This document shows positions 1-13,459 of a DNA stretch of 64,000 bases, piece after piece. Below the pieces are notes generated by a model. That model ran no database searches and was not told the DNA's origin. It saw nothing but the letters and a program-made list of their open reading frames with translations. This DNA is from Eleginops maclovinus. Its lineage: Eukaryota > Chordata > Actinopteri > Perciformes > Eleginopidae. A program made the translations under genes and the position numbers. The first letter of the stretch is position 1. Each line of letters opens with the position of its first letter. The stretch lies in contig NC_086361.1 in assembly GCF_036324505.1 (NCBI RefSeq), positions 7,195,828 through 7,259,827 on the forward strand, written 5' to 3'.

Positions 1-1335
1 TCGACACATTGACACGTTAACTCAGGGGCTGGGGATCAAATAACCATCCTATTAGAGCAGCATTTTAATAGCTTCTTGAGGTGGAGCTAGTTTGAATCGC
101 TTCATATACGGGTAACTGGTGGCCTCCATTGGTTACAAACCTAGGGCAAAAATTGCCATTAGATACATTTTGGGGGTCATGAAAATGATTAATGGGGTAA
201 AAAAGAAAAAACAAAGGTCTACCTCACAAATGAATGTTTACTGTTTTGGACTTTCTCTACTTTTGTCCTTGAAAAGTTATTCATAAAGAAAAATCTCTTA
301 GACAAATGAAAAGTCAATCCCAGGTCACAGCCACAAAGGTTTGAAACCAGGGATGTAAATATTTTCTAATACAGAGGAATTCCACACAGGGGACCTGCAA
401 TGATGTTCCCATATCAGACCATGATCTTAGCCTTTGTTTTGCTGAAGACCTTACTTGGTTTATCACTGTGTCACATGACATTATGCCCATAGCTTATATG
501 AACCCTAAACCAAACCGCAACGCTTTGTCACGTGACGAAAACTCTCCTTTCCAGTAAGGACACGAAGTAGGGATGAGATCATGTACATCGACTCTCAACA
601 GATCAAGTGTCAATGGAATTATTGTGACTAGAAAGTGTTTGAGTCAACAAGGATTATTTACTGTTGATCCTCTCTTGAGTACTCAATAATGAGGATACTT
701 TGTACAAGCTTACAGCCACAGAACTAATGTATGTACAATAACTGTCTGGATTCAGACTGCCGGGAACATCTGTTTGAAGAGTGTTTATTGTACACCAATT
801 TAATGTTAATGCACCATCTGCTACAGGGAGAAGACCACAAACCAATCATCTAACTTAATCAAACCTGCTTAATTTACGACCACTATTCAGTTTACTGCTG
901 TTCTTTCATGGTCAAATGATCTTAAAACTGTGATTATGAAATGGATGCCACCCGGTATGCACCATTATTCCGACTCCCCACAAAACCAGCAAACATCATG
1001 TGAGAAGTCATGCACAGAGACAAACTTATGTATCCTGGAAAGAAAAGGTAATCACTGGCATGTATTGTTCCATCAGAAGATACTGTGGTTGGTTGATTTT
1101 AGCTGTTTGACCTTTAATTCTCCCTCCCACAGGGATGTGAACTACTGGGCTTAAGGCAACTCTTTTTAATACGTTGTTGTATGAGTATAGAGGTACATTC
1201 TCAGCAATTGTACGAGACTATTAACATCACCGTGCACCAAAAACGTATATATTGGAGATGTACCAACATGCTGTAATCCTCATGCTTCTTTATGAGTCTA
1301 CAAGGAAAAATGCATTTTGCTGTTATCCTCTAAAT
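1..1335. other. Non-coding stretch upstream of the gsg1l2-like exons
   Basis: No exon is recognisable here. The gene that follows must have at least one upstream exon coding for the signal-anchor helix and the large extracellular loop. I could not find it in this stretch, so it probably lies outside the window to the left. Short open frames near 654-845 (minus) and 930-1154 (plus) show no protein-like composition. Confidence 0.5.
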
Positions 1336-1737
1336 CAAGATTTCTCAAATGGGGTACATGTATCCAAGGTGCAAAGTTGTTTTTGAATGTTTAAATAAAT
1401 GCTAAGATTTTGGCACTATATGTTTAATAAACATTTTAATATTGAATGGAGGAAGAAAATCAAGAAAGAAAGAAAGAAGAAGAAAAATTGATAGGCAGTT
1501 CAAATAGCAGAAATACAGTTGGAAACATAGAGAAATAAGTTCAATTTCTTCAATTAAATGAATGCAATAAATCAAAAAGACTCTTCAACTACAATGCCAA
1601 TTAGTGTTAATGCATGATAGCTACAAATTATTAGAGATGGATTCAAAACATACACTGAGGATGCAGCACAAAACTGTTTAATGCTGGTAATAGAGCACTT
1701 GGGGGGTACACTATTGAAAAAGGTTTGAGAAACACTG
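1336..1737. mobile_element. hAT-like non-autonomous element (MITE), about 402 bp
   Basis: The left end reads CAAGATTTCTCAAATGGGGT. The complement of the right end reads CAGTGTTTCTCAAACC. The inner sides of both ends carry GGGGTAC-type sequence, matching a hAT-type terminal inverted repeat common in fish genomes (CAGTGTTTCTCAAA). The flanks CTCTAAAT (1328-1335) and CCTTAAAT (1738-1745) agree at 6 of 8 positions, as expected of an old 8-bp target duplication. The interior is AT-rich and has no transposase frame. The family name is from memory of similar repeats, not a database match. Confidence 0.7.
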
Positions 1738-1875
1738 CCTTAAATGTTCATTTCAAGTATAAATAATATTATTTGAAGACAAAAATTTACCATTTCACAA
1801 CAATTGCTACATAACTCAGATGTTTCTCACCGTCAAGATGTCGTTTCATGAGCTCTGTTGTGGTTGTTCTTCCAG

Positions 1876-4045
<2,170 letters not shown>

Positions 4046-7000
4046 CACTATAAGCACAGAAGACATTATCTCGTCAGGATTGTCTCTCCACAGTGTTGTC
4101 TTCAAACTACATTCCAAGACCTCAAGACTTGAACAATACCTTCTGAAATATTTAGTTTTTTTTGTAAATAAGCAGTTTTCAAATGATTCTTGTAACATTT
4201 CTAAACAGTTTTGACCTAAACATTTAAAGGTGTGAGATTTTATTTATTGAGCACTAAGGGGTAACAAAACTCAAATAGTCAGAAACATCTCCAATGTTGG
4301 TTTCTCATGTTGTTAGCGTGTTAACACGATAGCGGAGATTTCCTTCTTACAGATCAAGCATTATCCAAGATTATCAACTATTCGCAGTGTTTGCGGAGAC
4401 TAGGTGAGTATGCTGAGATTTACTTTGTTATTAATGTATGTAAAAAGGGATGGATAAATAAATGAAAAAAAGTTGTCTGAAAATCTGTTAATAGACACAG
4501 CACATTATATCAACTTTAAAGAGTGTATAATGAAACACTGGTGTGAATGACTTGAAACAGTAAACTTAAGAATTAAATGTAAGTGAAAAGCCATGACACG
4601 TTTACGGTTAATTCATTAGTATGAGCAATATGTAACTTCTTTGATAATATTTTGTTTAGAAAGTAAAAAAAGGCTTGCTTGATTGATAATTATGGGAAAA
4701 AGTCCCAAAATGCAATGATGTAAGACATTTTTGGCTTGCATCTGTTTGTGCTTATGCTTTATCCTATTCCTAACCATTTCAGGCACTCAAGTATTCAAGT
4801 ACAAGAAGAACAAGGATTTCATCCTGGCCAAAGTCTGCATAATACGTGATTTTACGTTTTTTTATATATGTCTTTCTATTTATATAAATGAAGGAAAAAT
4901 AAAAGTAAATAGAGAATAAAAGATTAAAGCAACAGAGAGATTTGGGCTTTAAGACAGATGCTTTCCAATGCTGGACAGAAGATTATGTCAATAATCTCCG
5001 CATTCAGGGAAATAAGACTGAGGGTGGAGGGGTTGGGGGGGAGAGAGATAAAGATTGCCATAATATAGGCGGGGAGGAGATAAACTGAGTTGTCAGGTCA
5101 CTACAGTATGTAGAAAGTAATTAAAAATGTAAAATTAATTTGAATTATACAACAGCTTATGTGAGATGTGCATATCATGGCATTTGTCTTTGGGGCGATT
5201 AGTTCAAGCATCGTAACCTAAGCCACATGAAGGGGTTAATTCAGATTTTTAATCAAGCGTTAAATATATTCAAAGGAACATATGTTGCAAGATATTTTCA
5301 TAGTTGCTGTTAGAGGTTTACTTGTGAATGCCCTCCTACCCTAAAAAAGAGGGTTTACTTCGTTTGAAAGTATATGTATAAAGAGTATAAAGAAGTGGAC
5401 ATAGCCACCCTGGCAACACCTAATGGTATGGACCCCAGTTCAGAAGCCTTGAGTTTAGCATGGTACACATTTGTAGTTTTGAGTCTTCATAACTATTTGA
5501 TGAACAATAACATTACATATCATTCAGCTGATGCTTTATCCAAAGCGACCTACAATTAATGCATCCAACCATGAAGGATCAAACTCAAAAACAACAATCC
5601 TGCAGGAACTGTACATTTCCTGACTATAAGTCCAAGATTAAGTGCTACTGCATTAGCTTCACTTAAAGCTAAATCCTGTGTAAGTGCTACTTGCAGAAGA
5701 GAGGGTTTTTTTTGTTTTTTTTAGCAAAGATGCAGGCAAACAGGTGAGTTTTCAGTGTTTGATGGAAGAATTCTAATTTAAAATAGCAAAAATGCCACAC
5801 CTTACCTGCTAAACATCAGTATGCATCATTGTCATTGTTAACGTGTCATTTAGCTAATGTTAGCATTGAGCACAAAGAAGTTTAGCCACTATCATGTCTG
5901 TAAACCCTCCTTATATCACGGATCTTCAACAATAACATGTACAGTAGGGTGCTATGTATAAACATGCCTCTTCACCTATCACACAATACTAAGCTGTTAG
6001 ACAATAAATGCGCAGTCACTAGTTTGTTGTATTTAGCTTAGGTTTGCTAGCTCACGTGATTGCACAAGGTTTCATGGGTTATATTTAGAATAGTAGCTAT
6101 AATTGTTTTGGATTCATATTACTGTAATGTGTTTAGGGCAGTAGGGTGTGGTTAGGGCCCTGGCTGATAATGTAGAGAAGGGAGTGACTCAGCTAGATAT
6201 CAGACAGCTGATCAGAATCTGGTAATCAGTCAGGAAAGAAAAGCTTGCTGGTAACCTGGTTCTGGTCTTTTACAGGAGGCTTGTTCCTGAAAGAGGGACC
6301 TGGAAGCAGCAGAGCAGCCCAAGAACATGGAGCAGTATTTTTTATGGCTTTATGTTTCTGCCAAAAGGCTAATGACGCTAAACCAAAACCTTGTTTCTGA
6401 ATCTCGTCCTCTCCTTCAGTCCTTTATTTAACCAGGTGAGAAAGAATCGTCACAGTGAAAGTTTTCATTTTGTTTAATTTATTGAGTAAATCCAGAACCA
6501 ACACTCAGTTTTACATGTTGTTTTACATGAACAAACCTATTTTCCAGTGTCCACCAGTTAACTAAAGTACCAAACATGTACGATTGTGCCACATGGACAA
6601 ATTAAACACCATTTAAGACAAGAATAAGAAGGGTACAGTTGCTGCACTTACATGTTGGACAGGGTTTTAAAAAAACATCCCAGGCTAAAAAGAGAGACAA
6701 CACCTCAACGCAGAAAAAGATCAATATTTCCCCGGGATGTTTCTAAGTGGGTTTTGTTTGTGTCACTGTCTGGTCTCTTTCTTTGTTCCTTAGAGCTACA
6801 AACAACGCAATTATTGTTCTTTCACAATCTATTTTGTCATACATTGTTAGCAACATGGCTACCGATGTCCAAAGCAAGAAACAATATAAATTCTAATTTG
6901 AAACGGAATCTCAGTGCTATGATAAAGGCAGAGTACACTAAACACTGAAATGTTATTGCCACTTTAACACAAGCAAGTGACATGTGAAATTACATATTAC

Positions 7001-7405
7001 ATTTTTTATCAGTTCCTCTAATGCTGTTTTTGCCTTCTTTCTTGCAACTTTTACGAATAGGCTTATTTTAGCAAAATATGCATTTTTTTTATTTGTCGGA
7101 AAGTCTCAGCTAGGCCACGTTTATTGATCAATAATGCCATCTACCTCATGGTAGACAGACAGTAGTGAACCCTTAGTTTTAAACATTATTTTATTTTCTG
7201 TTTGAAATAGAAGATCAGTAAGAAATGTTTGAAAACCTTTGAGGAAATTCTGCATCGTTATTTTATATTTAGCAGTGGGGTTTTATCGTCTCATGTGCTG
7301 TGTCCACATTTTGTGAAGATGCAGTCAGGTGATATTGTATCAGCTGAGTAAAATGTTAAGTGGAAATGACATTAATGGAGAGGGGTACATGAATCTGTCA
7401 AAAAG
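4046..7405. other. 3' UTR of gsg1l2-like gene, then intergenic DNA
   Basis: Just after the stop the sequence becomes AT-rich and is presumably 3' UTR; a possible polyadenylation hexamer AATAAA lies in GGATAAATAAATG near 4450-4465. The rest, up to the recoverin stop on the other strand, holds no exon that I recognise. The two neighbouring genes converge here. Open frames at 4731-4919, 5374-5559 and 6652-6948 have no family resemblance. Confidence 0.5.
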
Positions 7406-9175
7406 TTACTTCCCAGGTGTATACTGAATCAAACGAAGGGCGTCATCATTTTCCAACACTCCCTGGATAAACTCTCCTTCTGCTACTCGATCTGGAAACA
7501 GAGAAGGATATGAAATAAGTTTAGTTCATGTTATTGAAATCAGAAACACTTCTTAAAGATTTTAAGTCGGAAAAACTGGAGCACATTGAATAATTGGCAG
7601 TGTGCAAACAGGTTAAAATTTGGCCAGGATTGATGAATCAAACCCTGAAACCACTGGTCAGAGTTTACTTTTTAGTCTTTATACATCTTTGCAAAATTAA
7701 TCATTTTGGCTGTTTACAAAAAAAGTGGCCATTGCAAAACAATCATAGAACAAAAGCTCAACGTTTGTAATAGTCTCACATTTATTCATATATCCCTTTA
7801 AACTGTTGTATCTCACCATTTTCACCCTTGTCAAAGAATTTCCAGAGTTTGTCTGCCCTCTTTTCAGCTGTGTTTTCATCCTCAGGTAGAGTAGCCAGCT
7901 CATCTGCAGGAATCAGCTTGAAAATAGCCTGTTTAGGGAAAAGAACAGAATGCACATACTGGTCAATGAAAGAGAGGCATTCAGCATCAATGAATTTCAC
8001 AATTTACCTTTCTATGTGACAAGATTGGTAAACGGACATGATGGATTTCATCCCAATCTCCTTGCCATTTTCGCAACCCCCACATATGGAAATAATAACA
8101 TATTCTACTGGTCTTACTTCTGGTCTCATGATTGCAAACAGAGGAAAACCGTGATACCCCAAATCCTTTTAAAATCAACCGTTTTGTCACATCTCTGAGC
8201 TGATCATGTCTCTACTCACAAAAACAGCAACTAACTGCGGAGGTGCCAAGGATTAACCAACAACCTCTACTACTCTTTGTTCTGTGGTTATATGACCTCT
8301 TGTTTTGAATTAAAATGTAGTGGTTAAGAATACATCTTTACAAACAGATTCTGCCTATGAATGAATCAGTATTTTTGGTACTGGAAGTGTCTAGTTTCCA
8401 TTATATGTGAACATTCTGTGAGGAAAATTCAAACCCAAGGCAATTTGTCATTTTATTAGCTTAACATTGGCTATTTGTAAAATACTCAGGTCATAGATGT
8501 CTTCTCTCAACTCCAACTCCATTCTTATGTTTTTATTTTTTCACCAGACTGTGACCAATGAACAGCATATCCGCTGACTATGCAGTAACTACAGTAATAC
8601 AGCCCCTTTCACCTGGAGCCTTATCATCAAAAGTAAATGAGTTGTGAGATTGGCCACATTGGCAGTCAGATTTTCAAATCCCCAAGAAAAGAGGGTATAT
8701 TCAAATATTTGGGATTGAGTGATATACTTGAGGTAAAAATATATTAATATTGTGTTTTCCTTTGCTATATTACTTCCCTTTCTCCAAAACTTACCGCACA
8801 GATTTCTTTAACCTCTGACTTGGTGATGTATCCGTTCTTGTCCACGTCGAAGAGTGAAAAGGCCCACTCCAATTTTCTTGTGGTCTTCCCTGTTGATGTC
8901 ATGTGGAGAGCAATGATGTACTCCTTGAAGTCCAGTGTGCCATCATCATTTGTGTCGAAGGAGCGGAAGACGTGCTGGGCATATGTTTGGGCGTCACTTT
9001 CTGGGAAGAACTTTTTGTAGATACCCTCAAACTCCAGTTTTGAGATGCGTCCTGTCGGACACTGCCTCTTGAAGTTGTCATACCACTGGGCGATTTCAGT
9101 CTCTGAGAACTTTGTGTTGAGTTTCAGGTCCTCAAGGATCTCCTTGGAGACAGCGCCGCTCTTGGAGTTACCCAT
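7406..9175 (-). CDS. rcvrn: Recoverin-family neuronal calcium sensor
   Basis: Three coding exons on the minus strand: 9175-8795, 7928-7817 and 7491-7406, with phases that close exactly, giving 192 aa. The start MGNSKSG is the classical N-myristoylation signal of recoverin. Cys39-Pro-Thr-Gly is the conserved CPTG motif of the non-binding EF1. EF2 loop DTNDDGTLDFKE (74-85) and EF3 loop DVDKNGYITKSE (110-121) keep the calcium ligands. EF4 (DKGENDRVAEGE) looks non-canonical, with Gly at loop position 3 and Asp at position 6. The family inhibits rhodopsin kinase at high calcium in photoreceptors. The protein ends in LIQYTPGK, about ten residues earlier than the 202-aa mammalian protein, so the C-terminal basic helix is short or absent. 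Fish have several recoverin paralogues and I cannot say which one this is. The promoter is not identified; a 5' UTR intron is possible, with a donor-like CAG|GTAGGA on the minus strand near 10230. Confidence 0.93.
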
Positions 9176-10600
9176 TGGTGATGTGAATTTATGGCCCTTT
9201 AGCTTTCTAGGCCACTTAACACACTTATTTAATCTAAGAAAAGAAACCTCTGCTATTTAGTTGCACTTAGAAACGGAAGGCTCTTCCTGAGGTAGGGCTG
9301 CAGTATCCTTCTTCTTTCTTGTCCTGGTAAAAGAGTAGGAGTCACTTGGTAAGCTTATTAAGCAAATCAACCAGCAGTAAGAGGTGTCAGGGACAGGGTT
9401 CAACCCAGTTCAAAGCTGCAGTGCTTTTTAATTGACATTTGAATTACCCCTATCTATTTTTAAAATGAGCAGATTGCAGTATTGTAGTTAAATTCTAGAC
9501 CATGTAGTTGTGTAACCTGACAACATTTTGCAAGCACAACATAAAACGTAACTTCCTCTACAGATCCCTGCTCAAGAATGAACTGTATTTTTTGCTCTGT
9601 TAAATGGCAGCAAGTTAAAATATCGTTTTGCAGTCAGTATCAAATTTGTGTAGCATTGCTTGGTTTTAGTATTTACCCCCTTAATTACAACTTCCCAGGT
9701 CTAACTGCTTCTGTAGGTGACAGCAAATGTTTACCATTTCTTACAGCACTCGGTATCTTCAAATGGTTCAAGTAAGCCTCAGCTCAATGTAAAACAACCT
9801 ATGATGATTGCATGTTGAACATAAATAAATATTGATGACATTCATAAGTAAGGTATAAAACGACAGCATGTAGTCAAGATAATTAAGGCTTTTTAGTCTT
9901 TTCTTCAGGAAGTCATAATAATGTAAGTAATACAAAGGTCCTCAAGGTACTTTGCTGTGAATGGAGATTAAATAATCGAAGATCATTTAGACAGAAATCC
10001 AATAAAACAAAAAAATATTAATCCAAACATTGCTTCTTTTCATCTATTCAGATGCTTCCCTTCCCTGGTCATGCCTTTACATGGTTCATATAATAACTGG
10101 TGTATTTTCCTCGGAAAAAAATCTCTCTTCAACCTAGTTTAAGATGACTACTACTAATACTACTAGTATTAAGAATTGTGATATTTCATGTTGTCAGTAA
10201 AGCAAAGCTCTGTTTTTGTCCTACCTGTATGAGCAGGGATGATCTGTCTGTGAGCAACAGAGGCAATCAGCCGTTGCTTGTGGAGATAAGTCAATTAAAC
10301 TGGGTCACCCTGAGGCGGAGCGGCTTTACCCTGGTGAATCCCTGAGCTTACAGAGCTTCTTTATTTCTTCACATCACATCAAAACCACTTAGATAGAGTC
10401 ATGCAACTCTGCAGATGTTTTACTGGGAGCAAAATGAAGGTTGGTCAGAGCTTATCCCACTTTGTTCCCTTGAGGTTTTTGGTTGCCATATAGTGGGTGC
10501 CCTGCATGAGGGACCCCCCTTGGCATGTCATGAGTTTGTTTGTTTTGTTTGCATTGTGCTCATGCGTGGTGAATGACGACATACTGACTGGGATGGGGCC
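9176..10600. other. Upstream region of recoverin
   Basis: This should hold the 5' UTR and promoter of the recoverin gene, which reads leftward. A donor-like sequence on the minus strand near 10230 suggests a noncoding first exon near 10.2-10.35 kb, which I cannot confirm. I did not find a convincing photoreceptor regulatory site by eye. Confidence 0.3.
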
Positions 10601-10734
10601 CGTATTGGGTGAAACACATCCCACATCGTTGTCAACTTAAACATGTGAAAGATACACTCAAGTGCAAGGATGCTGTAGACCCTCAGTCATCTTTTTCTTT
10701 TATAAAGAAAATGGAACCAGGAAGCACCTACAAC

Positions 10735-10880
10735 TTTCTCAAAATTGAAGCGGTTTACTTGGCCTTGACCTTCCCAATAAAACTTGGGAGGCGGGTCATG
10801 GTGAGGAAAGACAGCACAACAATGATGTCAACCATCAGGCTGGTTTGAAGTCCATCCCTGCTTGTAATAGGACAGCAGTT
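10735..10880 (+). mobile_element. Decayed DIRS-like retrotransposon RNase H fragment
   Basis: The plus-strand frame at 10735-10848 reads EAVYLALTF, then GRRVMVRKDSTTMM. This resembles the LEL-AVFLALKHF and RGRHVLVRTDNTT motifs that I associate with the RNase H domain of DIRS-type retrotransposons. The expected following segment (NHQ-GGL type) appears in a different frame at about 10827-10860, so the copy is frameshifted and then stops. Only this short part is recognisable, with no other enzyme domain nearby. It is a dead relic. The family assignment is from motif memory. Confidence 0.5.
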
Positions 10881-12614
10881 GGTCCAGTCGGTCCAAGACG
10901 GAGTTTAATCTCACAGGGCCCTAGAATGCAAGGTAAGATCAGTTGTCAGGCTTATATGTAAAATTGTTGCTCTTGTTGCTGAATTGGCCACAGAGGCCAT
11001 GGATGGCAAAGATCCACAGTTGACTTGAAGGGGTTACCCTTGGCTTTCAGCCTATCGTCCTGGTTAGGATTTTTTTTCTCCAAACCTCCGCCACACCTTT
11101 TTGCAGAAGGATGGGAGGCCTCAAACGTGTGCCCTGCGCGAGCCTACACGTTCTATGTGTACCACACTGACTGTTACCACGTTGAGACAAGCTTTGTTTT
11201 TTTGTTTGCACTCTACATTAACATGCTTGGAATCTATTGATGGGTTCCGTTCTTTTACCAAGCGGTAAAGAAATCCTCTTAACACGGCTTAATGAATAAA
11301 GGTGATTAATTGTCACTCGTTGAGCAATGGTGCTTGAAGTAGGGGGTAGGAACAAGCCCCCAAGAAGTGAACAAATATTTGTAGTGGCCAACAATGGTAT
11401 TAAAAAGTCTGTGTCAGACCATGGCTTAATTGGGCCGGAAAATCTTTCACATTGACTATAAATCAGAGTAGCATTTTTTGAGGCACATCCACTCCACAGC
11501 CTGAACACATAAATAGCACTTATTTAAACCATTCATTTGACTGAGCCGAGAGCAGCTGTGATACAGGTACTTTTGCTCTCAAGAGTCAGGCCATTCTTGC
11601 CAATGAGTAACTTTCATAGGAATTAAGGGGTTCTCGCCTCCAACGCTGTATCCAGTACATCCATAGGTAGGAAGTGGGAGGGTACATTGGTCATTTCCAG
11701 ATTTAGCATCCCAGCTAGACTGACCATGTAGGATGTTTCTCACAAATGCGTAAAAAAAGGACGCACAGACAAAAAGAACCACACAGTCCATTTAAAGGTA
11801 TTTCTATTCCATGTTGGACTGATTGTGTTCTTTCCCTGTTATGTCTCACACCTCTTGCATGCAAACAAATCTCTTGGCAAAGTTCTGCTGAAAATTAAAA
11901 ATATTACATTGTAAACTTTTGGCCCTTGATGAAAATACCTTTGAAAGGTATTTGTAAAGGTACACTGGAAGTATTATTGTATGGATTTTGTCTTTAAGAC
12001 TAGATTGAAGGCAGATATTATTTTAGTTATTTCCTTTAGCTTTACCAAATCTTTGCAAACTTGACTTGACTTTGACTTATTTCCATTTTGATGGTGATTT
12101 ACTATTAATAACCCTTTTCCAAATAAAACAACCCAAGACTAATTTTTATTCAGTTCTATATGTAGTAGCTTCTTCTGAGACTTTTAGTAGCCCATGATGG
12201 TCAAAGAGTCTGTTATAGCTTTTCATAAGCAAAACTCCAGGAGGAAGACATGATTTATTTGAAAGGTTATATTTAAAGATATGTTCATCGTAAATATTTG
12301 CAATATTTTAACAAACAGATACAAATGATCATATAAATAGTTCTGTAAGATCATTGGTTTTCGGGCAATGAGAATTGATATTCTCTTGTAGAATTGTGGT
12401 TGAAGAATGTCCAATCTGGAGGACACCCAATGACATGAATTATTTTTAAAAGGGTGTCAGTCTTACCCTGCCTCTCTAATGTGTATTCAGCAATGTTTTT
12501 GATCTTTAATTTCCCAAATAGTTTTCAGAACATATTAATTTGAAAGATTTTTAACACGTCTGATTCCCTCAAGAGTGTCATATGGTCAGAAAACTGGTCA
12601 CACGGATCCACCAT

Positions 12615-12740
12615 TGGATTGGCTTATCCCTCACAGGGTTGCAGGGGGCTGGACACTCTGGACAGGCCACCATGTAGAGACAGGCCACCACTCACACTCA
12701 TTTTCACATTAGCGTGTGCAAACCTGATGCATCCCGAGCT
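12615..12740 (+). repeat. Relic of a common teleost interspersed repeat
   Basis: The segment runs through GGCTTATCCCTCACAGGG, then GGACACTCTGGACAGGCCACC and CCACTCACACTCATTTTCACA. It resembles a degraded copy of the widespread fish repeat with CCTATCCCAGC, ACCCTGGACAGG and CATTCACACTCACATTCACAC blocks in the same order. Family and exact ends are not determined. Confidence 0.5.
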
Positions 12741-13324
12741 TTAAGCCAAGGAAACTCCCGTAATTTAATATGACGATGCATAGTACCGACAACAACAACC
12801 AACTGTATGTGAGCTCAACCTGATTAGGATCACATAACTGCTAACAGACATCTTCGCTACACACTGCCGCATAATTTCTTTATCTCAGACCAAGAATAGA
12901 GCAGCAGTAAGCTCTCTTGGCAAATCCTGAATTCCTATCCTGTGAGAAATAAAACCTCTCCTGGTGTTCTATGGCCGCCCTTCTGCACCCTGCCTCCCTC
13001 TTGGCACTGTCAGGTGATTTGGATTATGCCATCTGGCTGCCAAGGCTTTGGAGAGTTCTGCCATAGGATTTGAAAAATAAGTGTCACCTTCTAAGTAAAA
13101 TAGCTTCTTCAGGTGGTATTTTGTTATTTTATTTTTTCTATGTAGTTTTTAACAGAAGGGGACTAAATTAATAGATTAACCAAAATATTTTGCTGTTTTA
13201 CCGAATCTGTATGAACAGTAACCAGGCTTATAGCTATCTTTAAAGCATAATGTAGATATTCCTGCATCATTTCAATAGACATTATTGCTATCTCAATGTC
13301 AGTAACACTGTATTCAAGATAAGA

Positions 13325-13393
13325 CTTCATTTATCCCGAAGGAAATTCCTTTGTGCAAGGTTACAGTACAGTACAATAGACATAATATTAAGC

Positions 13394-13458
<65 letters not shown>
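13325..13458. repeat. Retroposon-tail-like segment ending in an (AAT)n microsatellite
   Basis: The sequence AAGACTTCATTTATCCCGAAGG followed by AAATTCC is like the 'TTTATTGATCCC...GGGAAATT' 3' tail found across fish genomes. It is followed by a pure AAT run at about 13395-13457. The open frame over this run codes for poly-Asn and is an artefact. A weaker similar motif (TTATTGATCCCAGAGAGGG) lies at about 16977-16996. Confidence 0.55.

Positions 13459-13459
<1 letters not shown>

Noticed and set aside
930..1154. Candidate upstream exon for the gsg1l2-like gene
   Set aside because: The translation shows no first transmembrane helix or extracellular-loop motif of the GSG1 family and no suitable splice donor phase.
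8899..9081. Second minus-strand frame inside the recoverin first exon, and plus-strand frames at 8820-9260
   Set aside because: They overlap the recoverin exon, which has a clear EF-hand reading frame; these are out-of-frame shadows.
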